64,000 nucleotides of DNA from Lysobacter sp. 5GHs7-4 (lineage in GTDB: Bacteria > Pseudomonadota > Gammaproteobacteria > Xanthomonadales > Xanthomonadaceae). The stretch covers positions 3,304,001 through 3,368,000 of the forward strand of contig NZ_CP089924.1 of NCBI RefSeq assembly GCF_021284765.1. Reading direction: 5' to 3'. The notes under the pieces were generated by a model that worked only from the letters and a program-made list of their open reading frames with translations, ran no database searches and was not told the DNA's origin. A program made the position numbers and the translations under genes. Below, piece by piece: positions 36,950 through 46,594 of the stretch (its first letter is position 1; each line of letters starts with the position of its first letter).

Positions 36950-39799
36950 TCAGAAGCGGTAGGCCGCGCTCAGCAGGTAGTAGCGGCCGCGCGGGTCGTC
37001 GTAGGCGATGTCGTAGCCGCCCTTGCTGGTGTCGTAGTTGACCGGCGTGCGATCGCCGAGATCGTGCACGTTGAGCGAGAAGCGCCAGCGCTCGACGTTG
37101 TAGTCGAAGTTCAGATCCAGCGTGGTCGCGCCCGGATTGCGGCAGTGGCCGGCGAGCACGTTGCGCTTCGGACAATCCTGGTCGGGCAGCCCGATCCGCG
37201 ACGAACCCAGCATGCGCGCGTTCAAGGTCGTGCTCCAGTTGCCGTAGGCCCATTGCAGGCCCGCCAGCGCGGTGCGGTCCGGCGCGCCGTAACCGGCGTA
37301 GTCCAGCACCTCGCTCTCGGCGTCGATGCGCCGCGACAGTTGTTCGAGGTAATTGCCGGCCAGACGCATCGAGAAGCGGCCCCAGCGCTGCGTCTGCAGA
37401 CGGTACTCGGCCTCGAACTCCCAGCCGCGCACGTGGGTCTCGCCGATGTTGTCGTAGTAGTCCTGCACGCCGACCAGTTCGCCCTCGTCGTCGCGCTTGA
37501 ACGAACGCGTGGTCATGGTGTTCAAGCCGCTCACCGCCAGGATCTCGTTGCGGCGGCGGATGTCGAAGTGGTCCAGGGCCAGGCTGAAGCTGGGGTTCGG
37601 CGCCCACACCAGGCCCAGGGTGTAGCTGCGCGAGGTTTCCGGCTTGAGGTCGGTGTTCTCGAACGCGCTGCGCGTGACCACGCACTGGGTCTCGCCGTTG
37701 GGGCCGACGATGGGATTGTCGCAGGGGCCGAAACCCTGGTGGTCCTGCACCACCGCGATCTGATCGGAGACGTTGGGGCGCCGCAGCTCGTACAGCGACG
37801 GCGCGCGGTAGCCGGTCGCCCAGGTGCCGCGGAAGGTCAGCGTGTCCAGCGCGCTCCACTTCAGGCCCATCTTCGGCGACAGCTTGTGGCGGTAGCGTTC
37901 GCGGTAGTCGGCGCGCAGCGCGAATTCGCCCTGCAGGCGCGGCGCCAGCGGTGCGCTGAGCTCGGCGTACAGCGCGGCGTTCATCTGGCTGTCGTCGACG
38001 CGCACCTTGGGCGGGCTGAGCGCGACGTCGTGCTCGACCATGCGCGGGTCGGGGCGGTTTTCCAGGGCGTCGCGTCCGAGTTCCAGGCCCGCGGCCACGC
38101 GCGTGCGCCCGGCCGGCAGCGAGAACCAGGGGCCGTTCACCCCCAGCGTGGCCTGATCCAGCTCGGCCTTGCCGCGCGCGGTCAGGCGCGGCGACAGCGC
38201 CGTCAGCACCTCGCGGCTGTTGGCGCCGTTGAAGCGGTAGCGCAGGTCGTTGGCCAATTCGTTGAACGCGCTCAGGCTGACCAGGCCGTCGATGCGGTTG
38301 ACCACCGAGTTTTCGTGGTGGGCATAGGACGCGCTCCATTCCCAGTCGCCGCGGTAGCGCTTGATGCCGGCGCTCAGGTCCGAGGTGCGCGCCGAGCTGC
38401 GCGTGCGGATCTGGCCGACGTCGTAGAAGGCGTAGCGCAGGAAGTTGATGTCGTCGGGAAACAGCGCGTCCGGATGCTCGCCGGACATGGTCACTTCGGC
38501 GTAGAACGGCGCGCCGCGCAATTGCTGCGAGACCTCGCCCAAACGCAGGTCGGCGTAGACCTCGGTGTCGGCGCCGATCGGCTGCCGCCAATGCGCGTAG
38601 AACGAAGTGCGCTCGGACTCCGGCTGCAGGCTCACGTGCTTGGCCGTGTCCAGGTAGCACAGGCGCTGGGCGTCCTGGTAACGGCGCGGGCACGAGGACC
38701 AGGTGATGCCGGTGTTGTAGTCGTGATAGCCCAGGCCGATGCGCCAGTCGCCGAGTTCGTCGCCGCTGCGGTCCATGCTGCGCCAGGAGCGTTGCGCGCC
38801 GGACAGGCCGTCCTGCTGGAAATAGTCGGCGCTCAGGAACAGGTTGCCGCCGCGCTTGAGGTCCACGCCGGTGCTGACCGACAGCCGGCGCTGCTTGGCG
38901 TCGTTGCGGTCGGACACGCCCAGGCGCGCCACCGCTTCCGAACCCTGCTGGTCCTTCTTGAGGATGATGTTGACCACGCCGGCCATGGCGTCGGCGCCGT
39001 AGATGGCCGAGGCGCCGCCGCGGATGATCTCGATGCGTTCGACGATGCTGAGCGGAATGCCGTCCAGGTCGGTCAGGCCGCCCAGGTCGGCCGAGATCAG
39101 GCCGTAATTGGCGATGCGCTGGCCGTCGACCAGGAACAAGGTGGCGCGCGGGCCCAGCGCGTTGAGGCTGGTGGTGGCGGCGGCCGCGAACGGCTGCTGG
39201 TAGGGTTCGCCGCCCTCGGCCGCGACCGCGACCGGGTGGTGGCCGACCATGCCGGGCTGGAAGCGCAGCAGCTCGAACAGGGTCTGGTGGCCGCTGGCCT
39301 CGATTTCGTCGCGGCCGATCAGGGTCATCGGCGAGACCGGCACCGATTCCAGGTCGCTGCGCGGGATATGGCTGCCGGTGACGTGGACCGGGCCCAGGTT
39401 GGTCGGTTCCTCGATGCGCGGCACCGGCGGCGGCGGCCGCGGCGGCGGTGCCGGCTTGGCCACGGGCGCGGGCTTGGGCGCGGCCTGCAGCAGGAAGGTG
39501 TCGTCGTTGACCCGGACCACGCGCAAACCCTGGCCCTGCAGCAGGCGCTCCAGCGCCTGCGCCGGCGCGAGCTCGCCGCGCAGGCCGGCGCTGCGTTTGC
39601 GCGCGACCAGGGCCGGGCTGTACAGGATCTGGACGCGGCTCTGGGTGGCCAGGGCCTGCAGCGCGTCGTCGAGCGCGCCGGGGCGGATCGAGAATCGCGT
39701 AACCGTCGGAGACGCGGCCGCAGCGGTCTGCGTGCCCTGCGCTGCCAGGCACAACAAGAACGCACTCGAGATGGCTAACGTGTGCCTAACTCTGGCCAT
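36950..39799 (-). CDS. TonB-dependent receptor with N-terminal STN signalling domain
   Basis: A 949-residue FecA-type transducer. Signal peptide: about residues 1-28. STN domain about 33-105 (FSIRPGALDDALQALATQS, QILYSPALVARKRSAGLRG). A Pro-rich linker follows (VAKPAPPPRPPPPVP). The plug region runs from GSHIPRSDLESVPVSPMTLI to ERIEIIRGGASAIYGADAMA, and the barrel ends in AYRF with the terminal aromatic. Because the gene lies downstream of FecI- and FecR-like genes on the same strand, it should signal its own uptake state to the ECF sigma factor. The ligand cannot be deduced. Confidence 0.93.
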   Translation of the reverse strand: MARVRHTLAISSAFLLCLAAQGTQTAAAASPTVTRFSIRPGALDDALQALATQSRVQILYSPALVARKRSAGLRGELAPAQALERLLQGQGLRVVRVNDDTFLLQAAPKPAPVAKPAPPPRPPPPVPRIEEPTNLGPVHVTGSHIPRSDLESVPVSPMTLIGRDEIEASGHQTLFELLRFQPGMVGHHPVAVAAEGGEPYQQPFAAAATTSLNALGPRATLFLVDGQRIANYGLISADLGGLTDLDGIPLSIVERIEIIRGGASAIYGADAMAGVVNIILKKDQQGSEAVARLGVSDRNDAKQRRLSVSTGVDLKRGGNLFLSADYFQQDGLSGAQRSWRSMDRSGDELGDWRIGLGYHDYNTGITWSSCPRRYQDAQRLCYLDTAKHVSLQPESERTSFYAHWRQPIGADTEVYADLRLGEVSQQLRGAPFYAEVTMSGEHPDALFPDDINFLRYAFYDVGQIRTRSSARTSDLSAGIKRYRGDWEWSASYAHHENSVVNRIDGLVSLSAFNELANDLRYRFNGANSREVLTALSPRLTARGKAELDQATLGVNGPWFSLPAGRTRVAAGLELGRDALENRPDPRMVEHDVALSPPKVRVDDSQMNAALYAELSAPLAPRLQGEFALRADYRERYRHKLSPKMGLKWSALDTLTFRGTWATGYRAPSLYELRRPNVSDQIAVVQDHQGFGPCDNPIVGPNGETQCVVTRSAFENTDLKPETSRSYTLGLVWAPNPSFSLALDHFDIRRRNEILAVSGLNTMTTRSFKRDDEGELVGVQDYYDNIGETHVRGWEFEAEYRLQTQRWGRFSMRLAGNYLEQLSRRIDAESEVLDYAGYGAPDRTALAGLQWAYGNWSTTLNARMLGSSRIGLPDQDCPKRNVLAGHCRNPGATTLDLNFDYNVERWRFSLNVHDLGDRTPVNYDTSKGGYDIAYDDPRGRYYLLSAAYRF

Positions 39800-39900
39800 T
39801 CATCCGGTGCGTCTAATCCCCCGAGCGATCACGATACGGAAGCCCGGGTAGGCCTGCAACGCGGCGCCACTATTGGTTGCACTTGCCGGCGCGCGGGATT

Positions 39901-40935
39901 TCACTGACGTGCGGCGTGCAGCAGGATCTCGTGCTCGCCGACCTTGCGCGCCTGCAGCGACCAGCCGCGCTGCAGCGCCGCCAGCAAGGCCTCCTGGTCG
40001 TCGATGTGGAACACGCCGCTGACCTTGAGCGCGCCCAGCGACGGCTGCTCCAGGCGCAGCTGGGTCTTGGAATAGCGGTTCATCTCGTCCAGCAGCTGGT
40101 CGAGGCGGCGGTTCTTGAAGATCAGGTCGCCGCGCGGCCAGGCCTGGGCCACGGTCAGGTCCAGCGGACGCTTGGGCGCCAGCGTGCCGCCGCCCTCGAT
40201 GCGTACCTGCTCGCCCGGGGCCAGGGTGCTGGTGGCGCGGGTCTGGCCGGCGCCTACGGCGACCTCGACCTCGCCCTCGATCAGGCCGACATCGACGGCG
40301 CTGCCGTCGCGACTGACCTGGAAGGTGGTGCCGATGTCGCGAATGGTGCCGTCGCCGGCCTTGACCAGGAACGGGCGCGGCCCGCTGCGCTGGCCGCTGT
40401 CGCGGCCGACCGCGAACTGGACCCGCCCGCGCGCGACCTCGACGGTGCGGCTGTCGCGGTCGAAACGCGTGGTCACCGCGCTATGGGTGTCCAGCAGCAA
40501 GGTGGTGCCGTCGCTGAGGGCGATGGTGCGCTGCTCGCCGATGGCGGTGACGTAGCGGTCGATCTGCGCCGGTGCCGGCCGCTGCATCCAGGCCGCCACG
40601 CCGATCGCGACCGCCAGGGTGGCGGCGATCGCCGCCCCCGGCGCCAGCCAGGGGTGGACGCGATGCCGGCTGGCCGCGCTGTCGCGGCGCGCCACGCGCG
40701 CGGCCGCGCGCAGCAACTCGTCGTCGCCCAGCTCGGCCGACAGTTGGTGGATGCGCTCGACTTCGCGGTAATCGCGGGTATTGGCCGGCGAGGCGCTGAG
40801 CCAGCGCTCGAAGGCCTCGCGGTCCTGGCCGTCGCTGTCGGGGGCGTTGAGGCGCGCGACCCAGGCCTCGGCCGGGCCGGTTTCGTCCAGATCCGTTTCG
40901 TCGTACCGATTCGAGTTCGCGCTTGCCGTGTTCAT
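39901..40935 (-). CDS. FecR-type anti-sigma/sigma regulator
   Basis: A 344-residue inner-membrane regulator. The N-terminal cytoplasmic DUF4880 region is AEAWVARLNAPDSDGQDREAF followed by FERWLSASPANTRDY; one membrane helix spans about 96-116 (GAAIAATLAVAIGVAAW). The periplasmic FecR domain has IALSDGTTLLLDTHSAV and FLVKAGDGTIRDIGTTFQV, and the STN-like end (SGVFHIDDQEALLAALQRG) contacts the receptor's STN domain. ATG 40935 overlaps the sigma-factor stop (ATGA). The three-gene set forms a cell-surface signalling system. Confidence 0.93.
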   Translation of the reverse strand: MNTASANSNRYDETDLDETGPAEAWVARLNAPDSDGQDREAFERWLSASPANTRDYREVERIHQLSAELGDDELLRAAARVARRDSAASRHRVHPWLAPGAAIAATLAVAIGVAAWMQRPAPAQIDRYVTAIGEQRTIALSDGTTLLLDTHSAVTTRFDRDSRTVEVARGRVQFAVGRDSGQRSGPRPFLVKAGDGTIRDIGTTFQVSRDGSAVDVGLIEGEVEVAVGAGQTRATSTLAPGEQVRIEGGGTLAPKRPLDLTVAQAWPRGDLIFKNRRLDQLLDEMNRYSKTQLRLEQPSLGALKVSGVFHIDDQEALLAALQRGWSLQARKVGEHEILLHAARQ

Positions 40936-41510
40936 GCGTCACCTGCCGTCTCTGACAGATTTTCCCTCAGACGCAAGCGCAACAGCACCAGTGCGCGACC
41001 GATATGTTTCTCCACAGCCTTGACCGAGATCCCACAATGGCGAGCGATCTCGGTATAGCTCATGCCTTCGATGCGGTTGAGCAGATAGACCTGCCGGCAC
41101 TTGGTCGGCAGCCGCAGGATCGCCTCGCGCACGCGTGCCAGCTCCTGTTGGTTGGCCACGCGCTGCTCGTGGGCGAGATCAGCCGACGGCAGGCCGTGGA
41201 AATGTTGGTCGAAACTCACGTGCGCGGACGCGTGCTGGCTCTGCTGGCGGCGGCCGCGGTCGTTGAGTTCGTTCATCGCGATCCGGTACATCAGCAGCTT
41301 GAGCTGCTCGGCCGGCTGGCCGCGGTAGCGCATCAGCCGGACCAGGCTTTCCTGGGCGATGTCCTTGGCGTCTTCCTCGCCGGTGCGCTTGCACAGGAAG
41401 CGGACCAGCGCGTCGCGGTGTTCGAGCACGAAACGCTCGAAGCCGTCGTCGCCGCGCGGATACGGCGCGGGGCGCTCCTCCGGCAGCGGCGGATCCGGGT
41501 AGACGTCCAT
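40932..41510 (-). CDS. FecI-type ECF sigma factor
   Basis: A 192-residue ECF sigma-70. Region 2 holds EEDAKDIAQESLVRLMRYRG, and region 4 holds LPTKCRQVYLLNRIEGMSYTEIA then RHCGISVKAVEKHI, a helix-turn-helix binding the -35 element. An ATG at 41510 is preferred to a TTG eight codons upstream. It is the first gene of the sigma-regulator-receptor set and would direct transcription of the receptor gene downstream. Confidence 0.93.
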   Translation of the reverse strand: MDVYPDPPLPEERPAPYPRGDDGFERFVLEHRDALVRFLCKRTGEEDAKDIAQESLVRLMRYRGQPAEQLKLLMYRIAMNELNDRGRRQQSQHASAHVSFDQHFHGLPSADLAHEQRVANQQELARVREAILRLPTKCRQVYLLNRIEGMSYTEIARHCGISVKAVEKHIGRALVLLRLRLRENLSETAGDA

Positions 41511-41816
41511 CTGGGCGTGCACGGGGCGGGCCAAGGCCTAAACCACCGTCGCCGAACGGCGCGGGCACGGCGGACCGTGGTATGCGGCGTCCATTGCCGG
41601 GCTGTAAACCTGTTCGTTCATCTGCACCTGGCCCCTGTGGCGGGTTGCTTGGTCGCGCTGGAACGGCGGCTGAAGCGCCGCACCGGCTGCGCTAGCTTTG
41701 TAACACGGAATTCGCTACCTCAAAGGCTGGCGCTAGCCTATGCGCAAGCGGGCGGACCGCGACGCCGATCGCAATCCCGAGTTGCGGCCCGACTCGTGGA
41801 ACCCGGCCCACTCGGC
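41511..41816. other. Intergenic region between the divergent sigma-factor and pyrH genes
   Basis: No gene is supported. It should hold divergent promoters. The pyrH side ends in a TAGAAT -10-like box at 41817-41822. No Fur-box palindrome could be recognised by eye. Confidence 0.4.
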
Positions 41817-41822
41817 TAGAAT
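41817..41822 (+). promoter_or_regulatory. Probable -10 box of pyrH
   Basis: TAGAAT lies 28 bp before ATG 41851. The -35 region is not convincing at 17 bp spacing. Confidence 0.35.
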
Positions 41823-41850
41823 CGCTGGGTTTGCTCACCCCGAGGTCCTT

Positions 41851-42573
41851 ATGTCCCAGCTCGCCTGTCGCCGTGTCCTGCTCAAGTTGTCCGGCGAGGC
41901 GCTGATGGGGGACGAGGATTACGGCATCGACCCCAAGGTGATCGGCCGTCTGGCGCGCGAAGTGGTCGAGGCCCAGCAGGCCGGGGCCGAGGTCGCGCTG
42001 GTGATCGGCGGCGGCAACATCTTCCGCGGCGCCGGCCTGGCCGCCGGCGGCATGGACCGGGTCACCGGCGATCAGATGGGCATGCTGGCCACGGTGATCA
42101 ACGCCCTGGCGATGCAGGACGCGCTGGAGAAACTCGGCGCCAAGGCGCGGGTGATGAGCGCGATCAAGATCAACGACGTCTGCGAGGACTACATCCGCCG
42201 GCGCGCGATCCGCCACCTGGAAAAAGGCCGTCTGGTGATCTTCGCCGCCGGCACCGGCAACCCCTTCTTCACCACCGACTCCGGCGCCGCGCTGCGCGCG
42301 ATCGAGATCGGCGCCGACCTGCTGCTGAAGGCGACCAAGGTCGACGGCGTCTACGACAAAGACCCCAAGAAGCACAGCGACGCGGTCCGCTACGACAAGC
42401 TCAGCTACGACCAGGTGATCGCGCGCGACCTGCAGGTCATGGACACCGCCGCGTTCGCGCTGTGCCGCGACAGCGACCTGCCGCTGCGCATCTTCGACAT
42501 GAGCCAGCCCGGCGTGCTGCTGCGCATTTTGCGCGGCGAACATATCGGCACGCTGGTGCAGGGGCGCGGCTAA
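41851..42573 (+). CDS. pyrH: Uridylate kinase
   Basis: A 240-residue amino-acid-kinase-fold UMP kinase. Start [20 protein letters not shown] gives the phosphate-binding Lys/Gly loop; [28 protein letters not shown] is the UMP-binding region (split here at residues about 53-80); [18 protein letters not shown] and [15 protein letters not shown] follow. Length is standard. In most gammaproteobacteria it lies directly after tsf; here a 10-kb accessory block lies between them, so it needs its own promoter (TAGAAT upstream). Confidence 0.97.
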   Translation: MSQLACRRVLLKLSGEALMGDEDYGIDPKVIGRLAREVVEAQQAGAEVALVIGGGNIFRGAGLAAGGMDRVTGDQMGMLATVINALAMQDALEKLGAKARVMSAIKINDVCEDYIRRRAIRHLEKGRLVIFAAGTGNPFFTTDSGAALRAIEIGADLLLKATKVDGVYDKDPKKHSDAVRYDKLSYDQVIARDLQVMDTAAFALCRDSDLPLRIFDMSQPGVLLRILRGEHIGTLVQGRG

Positions 42574-42632
42574 GTCTCCACGGAAAACGAAAGAACCAGC
42601 GACGCCGTTCTTTCGTATCGTCCAAGCGCCCA

Positions 42633-42716
42633 CCGTAGGGCGCGGCGAGTCTTGGGCGAACCGCTCCTTCGCACCACGCCCTCTGGCGACGATGCGGTTG
42701 CCACCGCATCCTACGG
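42633..42716 (-). repeat. CCGTAGGGTG interspersed element, copy A (inverted)
   Basis: The 84-bp unit has inverted ends CCGTAGGGCG...CATCCTACGG. Read on the minus strand it starts CCGTAGGATGCGGTGGCAAC and aligns with copies at 54221 and 56373. It lies between pyrH and the following gene and contains no reading frame of its own. Confidence 0.65.
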
Positions 42717-42763
42717 CTGCGCGGTAAGACCCCCTCTCGTTTAAGCCTGTGACGAACCCGCCC

Positions 42764-43105
42764 ATGCCCACACTTAAAGCGGCGAATCTGGCAGGCGCGC
42801 CCAACCATCCGATATTGACCCGACCGGACACCTACGACGTGGTGGAGTACCGCTACGTCGCCGGCCCGCCGCCGTGGGGCACGCTGGATCTGACGCTGGA
42901 GAAGGACGGTGCGCGCGTCTTACTGCGCTTCGACGGCGTGCACGAACTGGAAATCGCCCCGGGCTTTCCTCACGCCTACGCGGGCCTGGAAATCGTGGAC
43001 GTGTCGGGTTTCGGCTGGGAGCACGCGCGCATCTGCGTGGACTGCTTCGAGCACGGCCCGGGCATCCGCTTCTGGGCGCGCAGCGTGGAACGACTCGCCG
43101 GCTGA
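42764..43105 (+). CDS. Hypothetical protein, 113 residues
   Basis: A small soluble protein with no signal peptide, membrane segment or recognised family. Conserved-looking stretches are VVEYRYVAGPPPWGTLDLTL, VLLRFDGVHELEIAPGFPHA and VCFEHG near the end of a compact alpha/beta domain. It lies between pyrH and a CDF exporter on the same strand, with a 190-bp repeat-bearing gap upstream. ATG 42764 is preferred; a GTG five codons upstream is possible. Codon use matches its neighbours. Confidence 0.65.
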   Translation: MPTLKAANLAGAPNHPILTRPDTYDVVEYRYVAGPPPWGTLDLTLEKDGARVLLRFDGVHELEIAPGFPHAYAGLEIVDVSGFGWEHARICVDCFEHGPGIRFWARSVERLAG

Positions 43106-43156
43106 CGCCACCCGGTGTAATAGTGTCCCCGCCCCCACCGTGACAGCATCGCGGCC

Positions 43157-44074
43157 ATGCACTCGCACAGCCACGGCCCCGCGAACGGCACCCGCGCCTT
43201 CGCCGCCATCACCCTGATCAATCTGGCCTACACGGCCATCGAGGCCGGTTACGGCTTCGCCACCAATTCGCTGGCGCTGTTGTCGGACGCGCTGCACAAC
43301 CTGGGCGACGTGCTCGGCCTGGCCCTGGCCTGGGGCGCGGCGGTGCTGGCCAAACGCGCGCCCACCGACCGCCACACCTACGGCTGGCGCCGCGCCACCC
43401 TGCTCTCGCCGCTGGCCAATGCGCTGCTGCTGGTGGCGTTTTCCGGCGCGCTGGCCTGGGAGGCGATCCGCCGCTTCAGCGCGCCGCCGGAGATCCCGGC
43501 GCTGCCGGTGATGGTGGTCGCCGCGCTCGGCATCGTGGTCAACCTGGGCGCGGCCTGGTTCGTGCGCGACGGCCATGCGCAGGATCTCAACCGTCGCGGC
43601 GCCTTCCTGCACCTGGTCGCCGACGCGGCGGTGTCGTTGGCCGCGGTGCTGGCCGGCGTCGGCATGTGGTGGCTGGGCTGGACCTGGCTGGATCCGGCGA
43701 TCGCGCTGCTGATCGGCGTGGTGGTCGCGGTGGGCGCGTTCGGCCTGCTGCGCGAGAGCTTCAACGCGGCGATGGACGCGGTGCCCAGCAGCATCGACCA
43801 GACCGAGGTGGCGGCGTTCCTGGCCGGGCAGCCGGGCGTGACCGCGGTGCACCATCTGCACATCTGGTCGCTGGGCGCGGGCGAGATCGCGATGACCGCG
43901 CATCTGGTGCGTCCCGACGACGCCGACCACGACGCCTTCATCGACCGCCTCAACCACGAGCTCGACCACCGCTACGGCATCAACCACCCGACCCTGCAGG
44001 TGGAGCACGGCCGCGCCTGCGAGCACGATCGCCACGACCGCGCGCCGCACGGCGAGCACGCCCACGATCATTGA
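43157..44074 (+). CDS. Cation diffusion facilitator family metal exporter (ZitB-like)
   Basis: A 305-residue CDF protein with a His-rich N-terminus (MHSHSHG) and six membrane helices. The metal site HxxxD pairs are in SLALLSDALHNLGDVLGLA (helix 2, about residues 36-54) and FLHLVADAAVSLAAVLAGV (helix 5, about 154-172). The C-terminal cytoplasmic domain (VTAVHHLHIWSLGAGEIAMTAH) ends in a His-rich tail (EHAHDH). Such proteins export zinc or related divalent cations in exchange for protons. The metal is not determined by sequence alone. It interrupts the usual pyrH-frr neighbourhood. Confidence 0.92.
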   Translation: MHSHSHGPANGTRAFAAITLINLAYTAIEAGYGFATNSLALLSDALHNLGDVLGLALAWGAAVLAKRAPTDRHTYGWRRATLLSPLANALLLVAFSGALAWEAIRRFSAPPEIPALPVMVVAALGIVVNLGAAWFVRDGHAQDLNRRGAFLHLVADAAVSLAAVLAGVGMWWLGWTWLDPAIALLIGVVVAVGAFGLLRESFNAAMDAVPSSIDQTEVAAFLAGQPGVTAVHHLHIWSLGAGEIAMTAHLVRPDDADHDAFIDRLNHELDHRYGINHPTLQVEHGRACEHDRHDRAPHGEHAHDH

Positions 44075-44168
44075 GCGCGGGCCCGCGCTGGGCGCGCGAT
44101 GGGCGTGCAACCCGGCCCGCGGCGGGCCGCCGGAGCCGCCGCCGGGCCGCAAAAGCGGCCCGGGCCTA

Positions 44169-44174
44169 TATAAT
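44169..44174 (+). promoter_or_regulatory. Probable -10 box for the frr operon
   Basis: A consensus TATAAT lies 36 bp before the frr start. No good -35 hexamer is apparent in the very GC-rich region upstream. Confidence 0.5.
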
Positions 44175-44209
44175 CCCGCGATTACCGTTCATAAGGACCG
44201 GAGCCGGCG

Positions 44210-44767
44210 ATGCTCAACGACATCAAGAAAGACGCCCAGACCCGCATGGCCAAAAGCGTCGAAGCGTTTCGCCACGACCTGACCCGGGTCCGCACCGGCC
44301 GCGCCTCGACCGCGCTGGTCGACCACCTCAAGGTCAACTACTACGGTTCCGACATGCCGCTGTCGCAGGTCGCCAGCGTCGCCATTTCCGATGCGCGCAC
44401 GCTGATGATCACGCCCTGGGAAAAGCAGATGGTCGGCCCGGTGGAGAAGGCGATCCTGGCCTCGGACCTGGGCCTGACCCCGAACACCGCCGGCACCGTG
44501 ATCCGCATCAACCTGCCCGCCCTCACCGAGGAGCGCCGCAAGGAGCTGAGCAAGCACGTGCACAGCGAGGGTGAGAACGCCAAGGTCGCGATCCGCAACA
44601 TCCGCCGCGACGCCAACCACCAGGTCAAGGAGCTGCTGAAGGACAAGCAGATCACCGAGGACGATGCCGGCCGCAGCGAAACCGACATCCAGAAGATCAC
44701 CGACAGCGCGATCAAGGACGTGGACGAGGTGATCAAGGCCAAGGAACAGGAGCTGATGGCGGTCTGA
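44210..44767 (+). CDS. frr: Ribosome recycling factor
   Basis: A 185-residue RRF that splits post-termination ribosomes with EF-G. Start MLNDIKKDAQTRMAKSVEAF, VRTGRASTALVDHLKVNYYG, and C-terminal helix ELLKDKQITEDDAGRSETDI are all typical. A site AAGGACCGGAG lies before ATG 44210. It begins the run of envelope-biogenesis genes; uppS follows after 203 bp of GC-rich sequence without a gene. Confidence 0.97.
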   Translation: MLNDIKKDAQTRMAKSVEAFRHDLTRVRTGRASTALVDHLKVNYYGSDMPLSQVASVAISDARTLMITPWEKQMVGPVEKAILASDLGLTPNTAGTVIRINLPALTEERRKELSKHVHSEGENAKVAIRNIRRDANHQVKELLKDKQITEDDAGRSETDIQKITDSAIKDVDEVIKAKEQELMAV

Positions 44768-44970
44768 GTCCGTACCGGCCGTTGCGATTCGCTCCACGCG
44801 CAGACGCAGCGGCCGCGATCGAACTTTCGCCGGCGGCGCCGGTCCGCTACTGACCTGCCCGGGCAGGCCCGGCGCGCCGGGCCCACGGCGGCGCCCCGCG
44901 CCGCGGCCCTGAGGCTTCCGCCGACCCGCACCGTCCGCCCCACCCGCTTCCAGGTCCCGCCGCCGGCTCC

Positions 44971-45744
44971 ATGCCTTCCGATTCCGCCCCCGCCGCGCCG
45001 CGCGTCCCGCGCCACCTCGCCGTCATCATGGACGGCAACGGCCGTTGGGCCGAGCGCCGCCGCCGGCCGCGCATGATCGGCCACCGCGCCGGCGCGCGCG
45101 CGGTCGACGTCTGCATCGATTTCTGCATCGCCCGCGGCATCCGCGCCCTGACCCTGTTCGCCTTCTCCAGCGAGAACTGGGGCCGGCCCGAGGACGAGGT
45201 CGGCGCGCTGATGAAGCTGTTCCTCAACGCCCTGGAGCGCGAGGTCGACGAACTCGACCGGCGCGGTGTGCGGGTGCGTTTCATCGGCGAACGCGAGCGC
45301 TTCGCCGCGCCGATCCGCCAGCGCATGGATGCGGCCGAGCAGCAGACCCGCGGCAACGACGTGCTGCACCTGACCATCGCCGCCAGCTACGGCGGGCGCT
45401 GGGACATCGCCCAGGCCGCGCGTTCGCTGGCCCAGGACGTGGCCGCCGGCCGGCTGGCCCCCGAAGCCATCGACGAGGCCGCGCTGGGCGCGCGCATGGC
45501 CCTGGCGGACCTGCCGGCGCCGGACCTGTTCATCCGCACCGGCGGCGACACCCGGATCAGCAATTTCCTGCTCTGGCAGCTGGCCTACACCGAGTTGTGG
45601 TTCACCGATGCGTTGTGGCCGGAACTGGATGCGGCCACACTCCAGCGCGCCCTGGACGATTTCGCCGGCCGGGAACGCCGCTACGGCCTGACCGGCGCGC
45701 AGATCGCCGCGCGCTCCTCCGACACCGACGAGACCGCTGAATGA
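44971..45744 (+). CDS. uppS: Undecaprenyl diphosphate synthase (isoprenyl transferase)
   Basis: A 257-residue cis-prenyltransferase making C55-PP, the lipid carrier for peptidoglycan and O-antigen. Catalytic Asp is in [26 protein letters not shown], then the conserved ends [20 protein letters not shown] and [12 protein letters not shown]. It lacks membrane helices as expected for this peripheral enzyme. It overlaps cdsA by 4 bp (ATGA). The N-terminal 18 residues before the core are an Ala/Pro-rich extension. Confidence 0.96.
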   Translation: MPSDSAPAAPRVPRHLAVIMDGNGRWAERRRRPRMIGHRAGARAVDVCIDFCIARGIRALTLFAFSSENWGRPEDEVGALMKLFLNALEREVDELDRRGVRVRFIGERERFAAPIRQRMDAAEQQTRGNDVLHLTIAASYGGRWDIAQAARSLAQDVAAGRLAPEAIDEAALGARMALADLPAPDLFIRTGGDTRISNFLLWQLAYTELWFTDALWPELDAATLQRALDDFAGRERRYGLTGAQIAARSSDTDETAE

Positions 45745-46592
45745 CCCGAATCCGCCTGATCGCCGCGTTGGTGATGGCCCCGGTCGCGATCGCCGCGATC
45801 CTGCTGCTGTCCACGCCCTGGATGATGGCGGCGGCGGCGGTGCTGTTCCTGGCGGGCTTGTGGGAGTGGTTCGACCTGGCCGAAATCGAGGACACCCTGT
45901 CGCGCACCGTGCTGCTGGCGGCCAACCTGGCGCTGATGGTGGCGATCGTCTGGGCCTCGCGCTCGGGCGCACCGGAGATTGCCGGGGCGCCGTCGATGGT
46001 GCTGTTCAAGATCGCGTCCCTGGTCGGCGTGATCTGGTGGCTGCTGGCCCTGCTTTGGCTGCAGCGTTACCAATTCGCGAGCAACCACGAGTCGTATGCG
46101 CGCGCGTTCAAGCTGGCCGCCGGCGCGCTGAGCGTGATCCCGGCCTGGTGCGCGCTGGCCTGGCTGCACGCCGAGCAGCCCAACGGCCACCGCTGGCTGC
46201 TGACCGCGCTGGCCGTGGTCTGGGCCGCCGACAGCGGCGCCTATTTCGCCGGCCGCACCTTCGGCCGCCTCAAGCTGGCGCCGCGGGTCAGCCCCAACAA
46301 GACCGTGGAAGGCCTGGTCGGCGGCGTGCTGGCCGGCGTCGCGGTCGGCCTGGCCTTCGCCAGCTTCGCCGGCGTCCAGCCCGCGCAGTTGCCGGCGGTG
46401 GCCCTGGTCGCGTTCGTGGCGGTGCTGTTCTCGGTGGTCGGCGACCTGTTCGAGAGCCTGCTCAAGCGCCATGCCGGGGTCAAGGATTCCGGCCACCTCA
46501 TCCCCGGCCACGGCGGCATCCTCGACCGCGTCGACGGCGTGCTGGCGGCGCTGCCGGTCTTCGCGCTCGGCAAGGCCGTGCTGGACTTCTGA
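45741..46592 (+). CDS. cdsA: Phosphatidate cytidylyltransferase
   Basis: A 283-residue integral membrane CDP-diacylglycerol synthase with about seven to eight hydrophobic segments. The family signature at the C-terminus is [20 protein letters not shown] (SRxxxKRxxxxKDxGxxxPGHGGxxDRxD type), preceded by [11 protein letters not shown]. It supplies the precursor of all major phospholipids. It overlaps uppS by 4 bp and dxr begins 3 bp after its stop. Confidence 0.96.
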   Translation: MTRIRLIAALVMAPVAIAAILLLSTPWMMAAAAVLFLAGLWEWFDLAEIEDTLSRTVLLAANLALMVAIVWASRSGAPEIAGAPSMVLFKIASLVGVIWWLLALLWLQRYQFASNHESYARAFKLAAGALSVIPAWCALAWLHAEQPNGHRWLLTALAVVWAADSGAYFAGRTFGRLKLAPRVSPNKTVEGLVGGVLAGVAVGLAFASFAGVQPAQLPAVALVAFVAVLFSVVGDLFESLLKRHAGVKDSGHLIPGHGGILDRVDGVLAALPVFALGKAVLDF

Positions 46593-46594
46593 AC

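Noticed and set aside
33327..36962. Plus-strand frame of 1211 codons opposite the autotransporter gene
   Set aside because: The translation is Ala/Val/Gly/Asp-rich repeat-like sequence mirrored from the real protease gene, whose triad and barrel are intact.
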